Shown here: piece after piece, positions 35,101-42,673 of the stretch
Numbering within the stretch: the stretch's first letter is position 1
How the letters are laid out: the number at the start of each line of letters is the position of its first letter
Assembly (NCBI GenBank): GCA_951799405.1
Contig: OX637333.1
Coordinates: 18,103,960-18,167,959, forward strand
Direction of reading: 5' to 3'
DNA from: Agapetus fuscipes
Taxonomy: Eukaryota > Arthropoda > Insecta > Trichoptera > Glossosomatidae
Length of the DNA: 64,000 nt
The notes under the pieces: generated by a model
Seen by the model: only the letters and a program-made list of their open reading frames with translations
The model's database searches: none
Told to the model about the DNA's origin: nothing
Made by a program: the position numbers and the translations under genes

Positions 35101-38100
35101 AGTTTTCACCCAGCGAAGAGCATATTTGAAAATATAAATGGTATATTTTTTGTGCTCCGCTGGAATGCGAAACCACAACCTTCCATTTACAAGTCAGAAG
35201 TGTTAACCGCTAGATTATGGACAAGTCAAAGGATAAGGAGGGACAATACTAATAGAAGATTGAAAGCAGAAAGGAATTTGGTAGCCTGTGGCCCACAGAC
35301 AAATCTACCTTTTAACTCGCTCAAACACTGACAATAGATGGACTCGCTTTATCCTATCCTATTTTCTGTCACAAAGTTTGTCAGTGTGTGCGTGTATCTA
35401 AATATAATCTAAATCTAAGTTGCAAAGATATGTATCATTTGAGATTCATATTAAATGCATTCCCACAAGCAGACACGCATAATTTCACGCTCACACATGC
35501 CGTATGTGAACCTACAATATAAAAAACCCAATCTCAAATGAACATAAGCCCTGCAACTCTTGACGACCTTCCCTGAAACAGGGGTGACATTGGCAAAGTG
35601 AACCATTTTTTACAGTATGGGTGGTCAGCCTCATACCAATTGATTTATTTAAATCTTGCATTTGGCATTTATCCATCTCACAAGCCTTGATGGCTCACAG
35701 CCTCCTGCACAACAACCCTTCAGGACTTTTTATCTTGTGCCACTTCCCTCCAAGGTCCGCTTGCTCCTTCCCATCATATACTGGGACGTCCGACAGACAC
35801 TGGAAGGGGCAGCATCCAAGGCATTTCTGGTAAACCTGGATTGCTCTGCACATACTACATGCCCAACCCACTGAAGTCTTCTTGATTACATACTGACAAT
35901 GTTTGACTCTAGAAATATGGACCTCAGCCCAGTGTTGGTACGGATATGTCATCTATCACTCTCAGATATAGGTCCGAGAATATGATGATGTAAATTGGCA
36001 TTTATGTACGTATTTTATTTGTTTATTGTATTTGTGACAGAAAAATTAAAGTATATATTTTGTTGATAGCGGAGCCCACTAAGCCCGTGTACATGCCGGT
36101 GTTCCTCACCAAGTGGGAGAGAAAGAAGCTGCGGAGGCAGACCAGGAGGGAGGCCTGGAAGGAGGAGCAGGAGAAGGTGCGCCTGGGCCTGGAGGCACCC
36201 GCACAACCTAAGCTCAGGTCAAACTCTCTGACATAATATGTGTACATGCAGGAGAGTCTTTTAGAGTTTTAGGCATGGTCCAAGATTTCTTTGTATTGCA
36301 AATGCATGACCTCTTTGACTGGCTCATTCACAAAAATTTTGACCACATCATTTTGGACATTTTGCTCGTGTTTATAGTGGACTTCTTCAGCATGAAGATG
36401 ATGTTGATTAAACTGTTCGGTCAGAACAACAAATCTTGGAAAGATACTCTTCAGTGTCAATCGCCGGCCTTGTAAGCCTAAACTTTCTATTTAAGCTTTA
36501 CTGTGATTATAGGATTTCAAATTTGATGCGTGTACTGGGCTCAGAAGCCGTGCAGGACCCCACGAAGATAGAGGCGCACGTCAGGGAGCAGATGGCCAAG
36601 CGCAGGAAGGCACACGAGCAGGCCAACGCTGCCAGGAAGCTCTCCGACGAGCAGCGCAGGGAGCGCCGCATCCACAAGCTGCAGGAGGACACCTCGGGAG
36701 GTGTACACGTGGGCGTTTACAGGTATGCCATAATACCTGTAAAAGTATCAGCTTTTTTTATCATAGTTTGACCTTATTCTTCAACGGCCCTACAGCTGTG
36801 TATCCGCTATCTTGAGCCTCCATCTGCCTCTGTCCTCGGCCGCCGTCCTCCTACTTAGCACCTGCAGTAGCTGTGCTATATCCCTCCCCACCTGGTTTGA
36901 CCCTTTTTTACCAAAATTCTGAGTTGAAAAGTAGTATTTTTCAGTGAAATTTGATCAAAAACACACAATTTAAAACAATTTTTGCTCAAATATATCTTAA
37001 AATTTGTTCATCAGGTTTGGGAGTACATCTGTAATGCCTGGTATTTTCAATGATAGCATATTATGTGACTTTAAACTGATAAAAAACTACCCAAACACAT
37101 TATTGAGTGTGTCCTTTTTATTCAGTATAAAGTCGCTATGCTACGTTGAAAATACTAGGCCCAATAGCTTGTTAAAACATCTCTTTCAATTTGCTAATCA
37201 TTGAATTGCTATATGGCCTGCAGGGTTCTAGATCTATTTGAAGCAGCGGCCAAGAAGTTTAAGGTGGAGAAGAACGCGCAACAGCTGTTCATGACGGGCT
37301 GCGTGCTGCTGCATAGGGGCTGCTGCGTGGTCATCACAGAGGGAGGGCCCAAGCAGCACGCCAAGTATAAGAGGTAAACAACGTTAGCCATGTAAACAGG
37401 GAAGTCATCACAGAGGGAGGGCCCAAGCAACACACCAAGTATAAGAGATAAACAACGTTAGCCATGTAAACAGGGAAGTCATCACAGAGGGAGGGCCCAA
37501 GCAACATGCCAAGTATAAGAGGTAAACATTAGCCATGTAAACAGGGAAGTCGTCACAGAGGAAGGGCCCAAGCAACCCGCCAAGTATAAGAGGTAAACAT
37601 TAGCCATGTTAACAGGGAAGTCATCACAGAGGGAGGGCCCAAGCAACATGCCAAGTATAAGAGGTAAACATTAGCCATGTAAACAGGGAAGTCGTCACAG
37701 AGGAAGGGCCCAAGCAACCCGCCAAGTATAAGAGGTAAACATTAGCCATGTTAACAGGGAAGTCATCACAGAGGGAGGGCCCAAGCAACACTCCAAGTAT
37801 AAGAGGTAAACATTAGCCATGTAAACAGGGAAGTCATCACAGAGGGAGGGCCCAAGCAACACACCAAGTATAAGAAGTAAACATTAGCCATGTAAACAGG
37901 GAAGTCATCACAGAGGGAGGGCCCAAGCAACACGCCAAGTATAAGAGGTAAACATTAGCCATGTTAACAGGGAAGTCATCACAGAGGGAGGGCCCAAGCA
38001 ACACTCCAAGTATAAGAGGTAAACATTAGCCATGTTAACAGGGAAGTCATCACAGAGGGAGGGCCCAAGCAACACGCCAAGTATAAGAGGTAAACATTAG

Positions 38101-40553
38101 CCATGTTAACAGGGAAGTCATCACAGAGGGAGGGCCCAAGCAACACGCCAAGTATAAGAGGTAAACATTAGCCATGTTAACAGGGAAGTCATCACAGAGG
38201 GAGGGCCCAAGCAACACACCAAGTATAAGAGGTAAACATTAGCCATGTAAACAGGGAAGTCATCACAGAGGGAGGGCCCAAGCAACACTCCAAGTATAAG
38301 AGGTAAACATTAGCCATGTAAACAGGGAAGTCGTCACAGAGGAAGGGCCCAAGCAACCCGCCAAATATAAGAGGTAAACATTAGCCATGTTAACAGGGAA
38401 GTCATCACAGAGGGAGGGCCCAAGCAACACTCCAAGTATAAGAGGTAAACATTAGCCATGTTAACAGGGAAGTCATCACAGAGGGAGGGCCCAAGCAACA
38501 CACCAAGTATAAGAAGTAAACATTAGCCATGTAAACAGGGAAGTCATCACAGAGGGAGGGCCCAAGCAACACGCCAAGTATAAGAGGTAAACATTAGCCA
38601 TGTAAACAGGGAAGTCGTCACAGAGGAAGGGCCCAAGCAACCCGCCAAGTATAAGAGGTAAACATTAGCCATGTTAACAGGGAAGTCATCACAGAGGGAG
38701 GGCCCAAGCAACACTCCAAGTATAAGAGGTAAACATTAGCCATGTTAACAGGGAAGTCATCACAGAGGGAGGGCCCAAGCAACACGCCAAGTATAAGAGG
38801 TAAACATTAGCCATGTTAACAGGGAAGTCATCACAGAGGGAGGGCCCAAGCAACACGCCAAGTATAAGAGGTAAACATTAGCCATGTTAACAGGGAAGTC
38901 ATCACAGAGGGAGGGCCCAAGCAACACGCCAAGTATAAGAGATAAACAACGTTAGCCATGTAAACAGGGAAGTCATCACAGAGGGAGGGCCCAAGCAACA
39001 CACCAAGTATAAGAGGTAAACATTAGCCATGTAAACAGGGCAGTCATCACTGAGGGAGGGCCCAAGCAACACGCCAAGTATAAGAGATAAACAACATTAG
39101 CCATGTAAACAGGGAAGTCATCACAGAGGGAGGGCCCAAGCAACACGCCAAGTATAAGAGGTAAACATTAGCCATGTAAACGGGGAAGTGCATATAGAAA
39201 CAGTTGTTCAGGAAGGGAGGAAGCAGCACGCCGAGGACAAAGAGGTAAACAATTGTTCAGATCTGTGGGATATGGGGTAGTTGACTCAGTCCAGCCATAC
39301 GGTCAGACACGCACTGATTTTGGGGACCGTGCTTTCCGGTTTGCGGGCCCAACGGAGTGGAACAGACTACCACCTAATGTGAGGAACTGCTGCACCAAAG
39401 ACGCATCTTTACAAAAAATATTATCTGTGATTTGAGATGGACCTTGAGGTGTGTCACACACAAAAACAGCACTCTTTGATTATGTGTACCTTCCAAATAA
39501 ATTATCCTTGTAAATATTAACGTTGGCTATGTAGGTAAGGAAGAAAACAAGAGTAGCTATCTAGCAGCAGCGGTTCATGATGTAGTGCAGGCTGATTTGG
39601 GTTCTGAGGGCGATAATAAAACAGCGGGCAATGAGTTTCCAAGGCGAAGAATTTAAAGAAAAACAGCAAAAATCAAACTGAAAACGTAGTTGTACTCTCA
39701 CATTGAGTGTGTTTTTAGGATAACTGTGACATTCATTTTGTTTCCAAAATGATATCGGTCTTCAAGAGAATCCTTCCGGAAGAAGACCTCTGAAGAGATG
39801 GCGTGATAGCTGGCAGTCTGGATCACAGGAGGAAGTAGCGGCACAAGCAAATCCTTCTGATCTATGAAAGGAAGATGAAGAAGCATTCAAAAGTGTTTTG
39901 ATTACACCATTTATCTCGATTATTCGCCACATCATACCTCTATCCACCGAGTCGAGATGTACAAAGGCTGTGCAGACTATTTTACTTACAACAAGCTGGT
40001 TTTTGGAAATTTTTCAATAATTCAAAATTCTCCCCCACTTCAACTGAAAGTGGTTGGTGTGAGGCCGGCCCCCTTACCTGTAAAAATAAATAGGTCCCGA
40101 AGCGCCACATGCGACCCCTTCGTGGATAATGCAGGCAAGAAGTTACACTATATGTGTAGCTTAGTTGCGTTTTTTTTTGCGTTTTCCATTATTCCGCCTG
40201 TACCTCCATATAAATGTGATAAGATCTTTCACCTTACAAAATTACATTTGAATATTATGAACCTTCTACCTACTGCCAAAAATCAAAATAATCTGATTGA
40301 TTGCAGACTGATGCTGAAAAGGATCAAGTGGTCCGAGGACCAAGTGAAGGACTCGGAGGGCAACCAGGTGGCCAACGCCTGCATGCTAGTGTGGGAGGGC
40401 AGCGCGCCCTCGCGTAGCTTCGGCGAGCTCAAGTTCAAGGTCTGCCCCACGGAAAAGGCAGCCCGCGAGCACCTGGCCAAGCACCGCGCGCAGCACTACT
40501 GGGACCTGGCCTACAGCACAGCCGTGCTCAACAACGACGACGAAGGAATCTAG
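16968..40553 (+). CDS. Prp3: Prp3 / PRPF3, U4/U6 small nuclear ribonucleoprotein (13 exons, whole gene span)
   Basis: The joined exons encode 691 residues with every junction in phase (human PRPF3 is about the same length). The protein is a nuclear component of the U4/U6 di-snRNP and U4/U6.U5 tri-snRNP. In the family, its C-terminal half contacts U4/U6 duplex RNA and single-stranded U6, and it works with Prp4. Visible regions: an N-terminal PWI-like helical domain (about 1-79), a charged linker (80-126), a helix with [17 protein letters not shown], and the conserved Prp3 core (about 276-560, with [43 protein letters not shown] and [18 protein letters not shown]). A C-terminal ferredoxin-like domain follows (about 560-691, with [17 protein letters not shown] and HYWDLAY). 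Introns are transposon-rich, intron 2 being 9.7 kb. A polyadenylation signal is not certain; AATAAA near 41588 is a candidate. Confidence 0.97.
17160..17245 (-). mobile_element. RTE LINE 3'-end fragment in Prp3 intron 1
   Basis: On the minus strand it reads CTCTGCAGAGGCTCTGGCCA followed by CCCCTAG, matching the 3' end of the RTE coding region at 24290-24375. Confidence 0.8.
17639..17820 (+). mobile_element. Possible hAT-like 5' end with 26-bp minisatellite
   Basis: The sequence CAGGGGTATCCAACATAATA with GGAGGGCCAAG resembles the 5' end of SPIN-like hAT elements. It is followed at 17721-17797 by three tandem copies of a 25-26-base unit (CCCCCCTAGGGCACTCTACA). No partner end was located, so this is a weak call. 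Confidence 0.4.
17937..18068 (+). repeat. 44-bp tandem repeat, 3 copies
   Basis: The unit TGCCTGTTACGCTGAAGATG... recurs at 17937, 17981 and 18025, nearly identical. Each unit itself contains two TGCCTGTTAC words. It lies in Prp3 intron 1, just before exon 2. Confidence 0.9.
18199..18298 (+). CDS. Prp3: Prp3 exon 2
   Basis: After a TTGTAG acceptor it encodes [20 protein letters not shown] and [13 protein letters not shown], the end of the PWI-like domain, and ends before GTACCA in phase 0. Confidence 0.95.
18345..18560 (+). repeat. Dispersed repeat fragment shared with 17320-17450 and 47225-47350
   Basis: These stretches share CAAAACCAACATCAATCAC, a GGATCAGRACATCAACTG word, CACACCTCTGTGGC and AAGTGTCATATACCTCTAGA, all in the same orientation. 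They look like diverged copies of one repeat that I cannot name. Confidence 0.5.
18561..20921. other. Prp3 intron 2, left part
   Basis: A possible transposon end starts near 18711 (TGCTCGTTTTCACCAA), with an inverted partner near 27736 (TTGGTGAAAACGGGCA). A small hairpin AACATCGATC/GATCGATGTT lies at 19207-19236. A cysteine-rich open frame on the minus strand (20561-20848) could be degraded transposase, but I do not recognise it. Otherwise this is AT-rich sequence. Confidence 0.4.
20922..21160 (+). repeat. Five 47-48-bp monomers upstream of the RTE LINE
   Basis: Units begin GCGTGTCTCTGCTG at 20922, 20970, 21017, 21065 and 21112 and end GGGAGGCGCTCTTAG. Two variants alternate (GACTGTGCTCAGG and GCTGTAGCGGGTG), giving a 95-bp dimer. 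Their position directly 5' of the LINE reading frame, and their GC-richness against the surroundings, suggest promoter monomers of the element. Confidence 0.85.
21281..24373 (+). pseudogene. RTE-clade LINE, endonuclease plus reverse transcriptase, three nonsense codons
   Basis: A single reading frame of about 1,031 codons is interrupted only by stops at 22502-22504, 23969-23971 and 24056-24058, with no frameshift. The N-terminal AP endonuclease shows [49 protein letters not shown] and the SDHHLL site (roughly residues 50-290). The reverse transcriptase shows [48 protein letters not shown] and the catalytic YADDAV. A C-terminal region follows ([22 protein letters not shown]). The order and motifs fit the RTE clade. 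The element encodes target-primed reverse transcription functions and is now probably inactive. The 3' end carries TTACAGTTACAGTT after the last codon. It lies in Prp3 intron 2, in sense. Confidence 0.9.
24672..26366 (-). pseudogene. Jockey-like LINE, endonuclease and start of RT, truncated at both ends
   Basis: The minus-strand frame encodes an AP endonuclease ([55 protein letters not shown], so SQH where many have SDH), a linker, and the first RT motifs ([43 protein letters not shown]). The frame ends before the palm domain, so YADD is missing. The open frame extends up to 26402, but its first dozen codons ([12 protein letters not shown]) are antisense S1 sequence, so that ATG is not native to the LINE. 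Loss of the 3' half is unusual for target-primed insertion and points to a later deletion. Confidence 0.85.
26368..26622 (+). mobile_element. S1 repeat copy
   Basis: It begins TTCCTTGACTTATAGGTTGG and ends in (ATTAG) repeats. It belongs to the subfamily with GTAGGTCCACATGCGG. A frame ending [11 protein letters not shown] is open through most of the copy. It abuts the truncated jockey-like LINE head to head. Confidence 0.9.
26623..27814. other. Prp3 intron 2, right part
   Basis: No gene is visible. A GC-richer piece (26640-26710, AAGAGCCCTTCTTGCCGAGG) is likely an old repeat. The possible inverted transposon end described for 18711 lies at about 27725-27742. Confidence 0.4.
27815..27960 (+). 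mobile_element. L2-like LINE 3' tail
   Basis: The stretch contains GACCAAGAGACATGAAAAGG followed by CGCTTTAAAAA. The same tail type (AAGGCGCTACATGAATAAAT) is seen at about 62165-62205. A related piece with GGGTTTGCACGGGATGGATC lies at 42700-42860. Tails of the form GGCGCTATATAAATAAA are typical of L2-type LINEs. It ends about 35 bases before Prp3 exon 3. Confidence 0.55.
27996..28136 (+). CDS. Prp3: Prp3 exon 3
   Basis: After GTTTGAACAG it encodes the charged linker [20 protein letters not shown] ... GDKHAEK in phase 0. The donor AAAAG/GTTATC is weak. The basic SRKRP stretch is compatible with nuclear import. Confidence 0.85.
28137..28620. other. Prp3 intron 3
   Basis: A GC-richer unrecognised piece lies at 28230-28510 (GGAGGCGACGACCCGGTGAA). 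A possible exon after TTTATCAG at 28234 ([10 protein letters not shown]) hits a stop after ten codons, so it is not used in the model. Confidence 0.4.
28621..28742 (+). CDS. Prp3: Prp3 exon 4
   Basis: After GATGTTTCAG it encodes [20 protein letters not shown] and [20 protein letters not shown], a helix conserved in the family, and ends within a lysine codon before GTAATA. Confidence 0.93.
29100..29302 (+). pseudogene. LINE C-terminal coding fragment in Prp3 intron 4
   Basis: One frame reads [20 protein letters not shown], then [20 protein letters not shown] and [11 protein letters not shown] before a stop. This is the stereotyped C-terminus of jockey/R1/L2-style LINEs (YGxNSFxxRxxRLYN ... 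DIF ... FK). Its 3' UTR continues past element B to a poly(A) near 31672. Confidence 0.75.
29403..31385. mobile_element. TIR element B, same family as element A, inverted and carrying element C
   Basis: The element (29406-31382) has the same GGCTCAGTTTAGACACAC ends as element A, here flanked by TAT on both sides. It reads as the reverse complement of A over its whole length, apart from the SINE present only in A and element C present only here (29632-30569). It interrupts the 3' UTR of a LINE fragment. Confidence 0.88.
29629..30572. mobile_element. Element C, nested TIR transposon
   Basis: A 938-bp insertion (29632-30569) begins CAGTGTTATTCATTAGA and ends with the inverted complement TCTAATGAATAACACTG. 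GTT occurs on each side (29629-29631, 30570-30572). Copy A has the uninterrupted site, which proves insertion. The subterminal region has further inverted similarity around ATTTTTT-rich words. No reading frame of note is present. CAGTG ends recall hAT or CACTA relatives, but a 3-bp duplication argues against hAT. Confidence 0.8.
31383..31672 (+). mobile_element. LINE 3' UTR and poly(A) tail after element B
   Basis: AT-rich sequence ends GTTGAATAAAATCATT followed by about 13 A, i.e. a polyadenylation signal and tail in sense to Prp3. It is the continuation of the LINE fragment at 29100-29402. Confidence 0.6.
31753..31868 (+). CDS. Prp3: Prp3 exon 5
   Basis: After TGTTTCAG it encodes [20 protein letters not shown] and [18 protein letters not shown], a low-complexity linker, ending before GTAATA with one base of a split codon. 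Confidence 0.92.
32130..32338 (+). CDS. Prp3: Prp3 exon 6
   Basis: It encodes [20 protein letters not shown], then [12 protein letters not shown] and [16 protein letters not shown]. Two tandem acceptors, TTACAG at 32129 and CTACAG at 32138, are nine bases apart and both keep the frame, so VTT may be present or absent. It ends CTCAAG/GTATGC in phase 0. The exon is markedly GC-rich. Confidence 0.93.
32339..32572 (+). repeat. Tandem duplicates of Prp3 exon 6 with its 5' splice site
   Basis: The 158-bp segment that starts inside exon 6 (CCAGAGCAAGCTGCTGGGCA at 32197) recurs at 32355 and 32513. The second copy includes the splice donor AAG/GTATGC; the third stops at about 32572. The copies are about 97% alike. 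No acceptor with a pyrimidine tract precedes either extra copy, and 158 is not a multiple of three, so reading through would shift the frame. They are therefore probably intronic duplicates, each extra copy being a potential decoy. Confidence 0.9.
32779..32982 (+). CDS. Prp3: Prp3 exon 7
   Basis: After TTTTTCAG it encodes [20 protein letters not shown] ... [20 protein letters not shown] and RIRMK in phase 0 before GTAGGA. NIRAxKR and the KFHExGKF block are conserved family signatures. A Gly-rich insert (GGGPGGGQD) is longer than I expect in vertebrates. Confidence 0.96.
32983..33574. other. Prp3 intron 7, left part, with S1 scraps
   Basis: S1-derived pieces are visible at 33043-33075 (minus, GGTGGTCAGCCTC) and 33236-33280 (plus, GGCAAGAGTTGCAGGGCTTA). 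No gene is visible. Confidence 0.5.
33575..33786 (+). mobile_element. S3 SINE copy with LINE-like tail
   Basis: The body matches 57410-57580 (AAAAAATATACCATTTATAT, CCGGTCAC, AACTGGGTCTTGCTTGAGAA). It ends with CACACAAAAACAGCGCTC and CCAAATAAATGATCCT. The same tail follows the LINE fragment at 39253-39508, so the SINE likely borrows that LINE's machinery. The tRNA-like head is not preserved here. Confidence 0.7.
33900..34027 (+). CDS. Prp3: Prp3 exon 8
   Basis: After ATTTTTCAG it encodes [20 protein letters not shown] and [20 protein letters not shown], ending in ME plus two bases of tryptophan before GTGACT. It is highly conserved across eukaryotes. Confidence 0.97.
34028..34548. other. Prp3 intron 8
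   Basis: AT-rich intron, no recognisable element beyond short scraps such as TTGTGGGCATGCAT near 34110 (S1-like). Confidence 0.5.
34549..34712 (+). CDS. Prp3: Prp3 exon 9
   Basis: After CTGTTCAG it completes EWW and encodes [20 protein letters not shown] ... [15 protein letters not shown] before GTGAGT. The NLVEHP block is a family hallmark. Confidence 0.97.
35025..35225 (-). mobile_element. S3 SINE copy with tRNA-like head
   Basis: On the minus strand a tRNA-like start GTCCATAATCTAGCGGTTAA, with GGAAGGTTGTGGTTTCGCAT at the box B position, is followed by the S3 body (AAAAAATATACCATTTATAT, CCGGTCAC). It lies in Prp3 intron 9. Confidence 0.7.
35397..35640 (-). mobile_element. S1 repeat copy
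   Basis: The minus strand reads from ATTGGTATGAGGCTGACCAC to the (TAGAT)-type end. It is nearly identical to the 26368 and 62693 copies, except for one extra T that breaks the shared short frame. Confidence 0.9.
35641..36069. other. Prp3 intron 9, right part
   Basis: A moderately GC-rich stretch (35680-35850) has short open frames on both strands but no recognisable protein. No other feature is visible. Confidence 0.4.
36070..36217 (+). CDS. Prp3: Prp3 exon 10
   Basis: After TTGATAG it encodes [40 protein letters not shown] and LEAPAQPKL, ending AG before GTCAAA. The [10 protein letters not shown] block is a strong Prp3 signature. Confidence 0.97.
36513..36722 (+). CDS. Prp3: Prp3 exon 11
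   Basis: After GATTATAG it encodes [40 protein letters not shown] and [20 protein letters not shown], then GVHVGVYR. This RNA-contacting region is the most conserved part of the protein. The donor is AG/GTATGC. Confidence 0.97.
36723..37223. other. Prp3 intron 11
   Basis: AT-rich intron, no element recognised; it ends GGCCTGCAG. Confidence 0.5.
37224..37373 (+). CDS. Prp3: Prp3 exon 12
   Basis: It encodes [40 protein letters not shown] and [10 protein letters not shown], the start of the ferredoxin-like C-terminal domain. It ends TATAAGAG/GTAAAC. Its last 44 bases (37330-37373) are the founding unit of the adjacent tandem array. Confidence 0.97.
37374..39187 (+). repeat. 71/74-bp array of exon 12 end plus 5' splice site, 25 extra copies
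   Basis: Units start GTCATCACAGAGGG at 37330 (inside exon 12), 37404, 37478, then every 71 bases from 37549 to 38898, then at 38972, 39043 and 39117. That is 26 in all, counting the exon's own. Each carries 44 exon bases (GGGCCCAAGCA...AAGTATAAGAG) followed by the donor GTAAAC and 27-30 intron bases ending CAGGGAA. Most copies keep AGAG/GTAAAC; three read AGAGATAAAC and have lost the GT. Reading on past the true donor meets TAA at once, so the array cannot be coding. Confidence 0.97.
39253..39510 (+). pseudogene. LINE C-terminal fragment in Prp3 intron 12
   Basis: The frame reads [40 protein letters not shown] and NVRNC ... LQKILSVI then a stop. This is the common L2/CR1-type LINE C-terminus. 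The following tail CACACAAAAACAGCACTC ... CCAAATAAATTATCCT is shared with S3 SINEs. Confidence 0.8.
39511..40019. other. Prp3 intron 12, middle
   Basis: On the minus strand around 39780-39950 there are LINE-like words (WRIIE, KTLLNA), possibly an RTE scrap. The rest is unremarkable. Confidence 0.4.
40020..40175 (+). mobile_element. S2 SINE 3' part in Prp3 intron 12
   Basis: It runs from CCCCCACTTCAACTGAAAGT through GTAAAAATAAATAGGTCCCG to CTTAGTTGCG and T-rich TTGCG tail. It is the 5'-truncated 3' half of S2 and lies 130 bases before the last exon. Confidence 0.85.
40307..40553 (+). CDS. Prp3: Prp3 exon 13 (terminal)
   Basis: After TTGATTGCAG it completes R and encodes [40 protein letters not shown] and [20 protein letters not shown], ending EGI and TAG. 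The WEG...FxxCPTE...HYWDLA pattern is the family's C-terminal signature. Confidence 0.98.
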
Positions 40554-40683
40554 TAGAAGGACAGCCAACTGGAACAGACTTACATCTTTTTCTTGATTTA
40601 GATCTTTCAATCTGTGCTTCACGTAAGAACTTGGTATGGGATTATAGCTTCATAAGATTATTTGTTTTTGTCTTTTTATCCAG

Positions 40684-41100
40684 CCGCCATTCCACTAGAG
40701 GTGGCCAGTACCTTTGCAGATGTGTCTCCTTTTTGATGTATTCTTGCACACTATTTACATCTCCTCGTCATTCATCACTCTCCTAATGCATGCTCTTCTC
40801 TTTCTCTCACTCTGTATGTTCCAGTCATTTGCATTCTCACTTATTTCACCAATCTATTCTTTCTTTGGTCTTCCCCTTCCCATTGTACACTCTTTTTTAT
40901 TAGTCATCAGTTGTCCATTCTTTGTAGATGCTCGAACTATATCATGGTACTCCTTTGTACTTTAACTCTCATATCCTCGTTTATACCGCACTCATTCGTA
41001 ACCCCTTCATTTCGGACCTTATCATTTAGACTCTTACCATACATTCCTTTTCAATGAATCATTTATACCGTACATACTTGATGCCCAGTTATCTTTCCAG
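40684..41100 (-). mobile_element. RTE LINE C-terminal fragment just 3' of Prp3
   Basis: The minus strand carries decayed versions of the end of the RTE frame at 24065-24373 (GGAAGGGGAAGACCAAAGAA, then GGCCACCTCTAGTGGAATGG). Several stops break it. The Prp3 3' UTR may run through it. Confidence 0.75.
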
Positions 41101-41101
41101 C

Positions 41102-41281
41102 TTTTAGAACAGGGATGTCAAAGTTATTCCCATTGAAATCGTCAAAGGGAAGGGGATAGAAATGCTGTTAATTTTCAAAAATGACTGTCAAATTGAAAAT
41201 GACTATTATTGATATTATGATTTTAAAAGTCTCGCAACCTATGAATCAGCGGGCCGTAAGTTTGGCATGCCTGTTTCGGGA
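41102..41281. mobile_element. Short hAT-like MITE
   Basis: The 164-bp sequence 41110-41273 starts CAGGGATGTCAAAGTT and ends AAGTTTGGCATGCCTG, an imperfect inverted pair (13 of 16). The 8-base flanks TTTTAGAA and TTTCGGGA agree at five positions only. Confidence 0.45.
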
Positions 41282-41967
41282 GGTCTTTCGGTTGGATGTT
41301 GAACTATTGGCATCTCATCAATCTCCTGAAATAGTAATGCTATCACAATGATCCACCAACGGGTAGATGACTTAACAGAATTCCAATCTGGGTAAATGGC
41401 TGTTTGTTCATGTTATTCCTTCACATTCTCTAGGTGACATCCTACGGATCCGATGGCCAGTCTATGTGTACTAGTTCAAGTGAAATGAAAGATTTAAGTA
41501 ATTGTTTACATGTGAAATAATCTTATTGTAAAGAATAAGAAATTAAAAAATAGGTAGGTATATTAAAGGCAAATGTAAACTTTGACTAAATAAAATGCAA
41601 TTTCTATAAAAGTTGTATGATTTAAAAAAATTACATTGTGATACTGAAAATCTTCCATTTTGTTGGTTGTAATGCACCTTAGCCATGGTAAGCTTGAGAG
41701 GTTTGTGATAACCAAACAGAAGATTGGAGGAACACAGGAGACAGGAGAACAAGATCTAGTATTTTACCCGAGTATAAGATATTATATAAACTCCTCTCCA
41801 TCGTGTTAACAGAAAAGTGTATGGAAGATACAGCAGCACCTCTAGTGAGTGATGTAGTTGATTTACACAATCAAGGGGAATTGATGTGACGTTTTATATT
41901 CGGGGTACTTCAATACGATGGAGTAACCAGCCAAAAGAGATCAAGGACCTTTCAGTTACAGAAAGCT
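41282..41967. other. Intergenic AT-rich stretch
   Basis: No gene is visible. AATAAA near 41588 could be a Prp3 polyadenylation signal but is far from the stop codon. Confidence 0.4.
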
Positions 41968-42673
41968 TTAAGGCGTGTTATAAAGCTAAATCTGCCGTTT
42001 TTGTTTCTTACACTTTATGGTCTTAGCAAAATTGTTACAGTAATGAAAAAAATCAAGCATGTTTATTCATTTTTTATCTTAATTATAAAGCTTAAACAAA
42101 ATATATAACTTAAGAATTGCCACCACAAAAAAATATTTAAAAAAACACGTTTTTTTTACATTTTTAGCTTTTTTTTCGTGTGCGCTGTATTTTAGATTTT
42201 TTTTTTGCTTTTTACTTACAGAACTATACATTGCTTAGGTTCAATACTCAACATTTTTTCAATAATGTCAATAGTTTTTGAGTAAATATGGAAAAACTGA
42301 AACTACTAAATGAATTAAATTTTAATTAAATCAAAGAACAAAGTTTTTCCATATTTACTCAAAAACTATTGACATTATTGAAAAAATGTTGAGTATTGAA
42401 CCTAAAGAATGTATAGTTCTGTAAGTAAAAAGCAAAAAAAAAAATCCAAATTACAGCGCACACGAAAAAAAAGCTAAAACTGTAAAAAAAACGCGTTTTT
42501 TTAAATATTTTTTTGTGGTGGCAATTCTTAAGTTATATATATTTTTTAAGCTTTATAATTAAGATAAAAAATTAATAAACATGCTTGATTTTTTTCATTA
42601 CTGTAACTATTTTGCTAAGACCATAAAGTGTAAGAAACAAAAACGGCAGATTTAGCTTTATAACACGCCTTAA
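41968..42673. mobile_element. TTAA-flanked palindromic MITE, copy 2
   Basis: It has the same long-hairpin design as 14171-14873, with outermost bases GGCGTGTTATAAAGCT and TTAA at 41968-41971 and 42670-42673. The arms share AAATCTGCCGTTTTTGT, ATTTTTTATCTTAATTATAA and ATTGCCACCACAAAAAAATA with copy 1. The centre (AATTAAATTTTAATTAAATC) is the hairpin tip. Confidence 0.85.
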
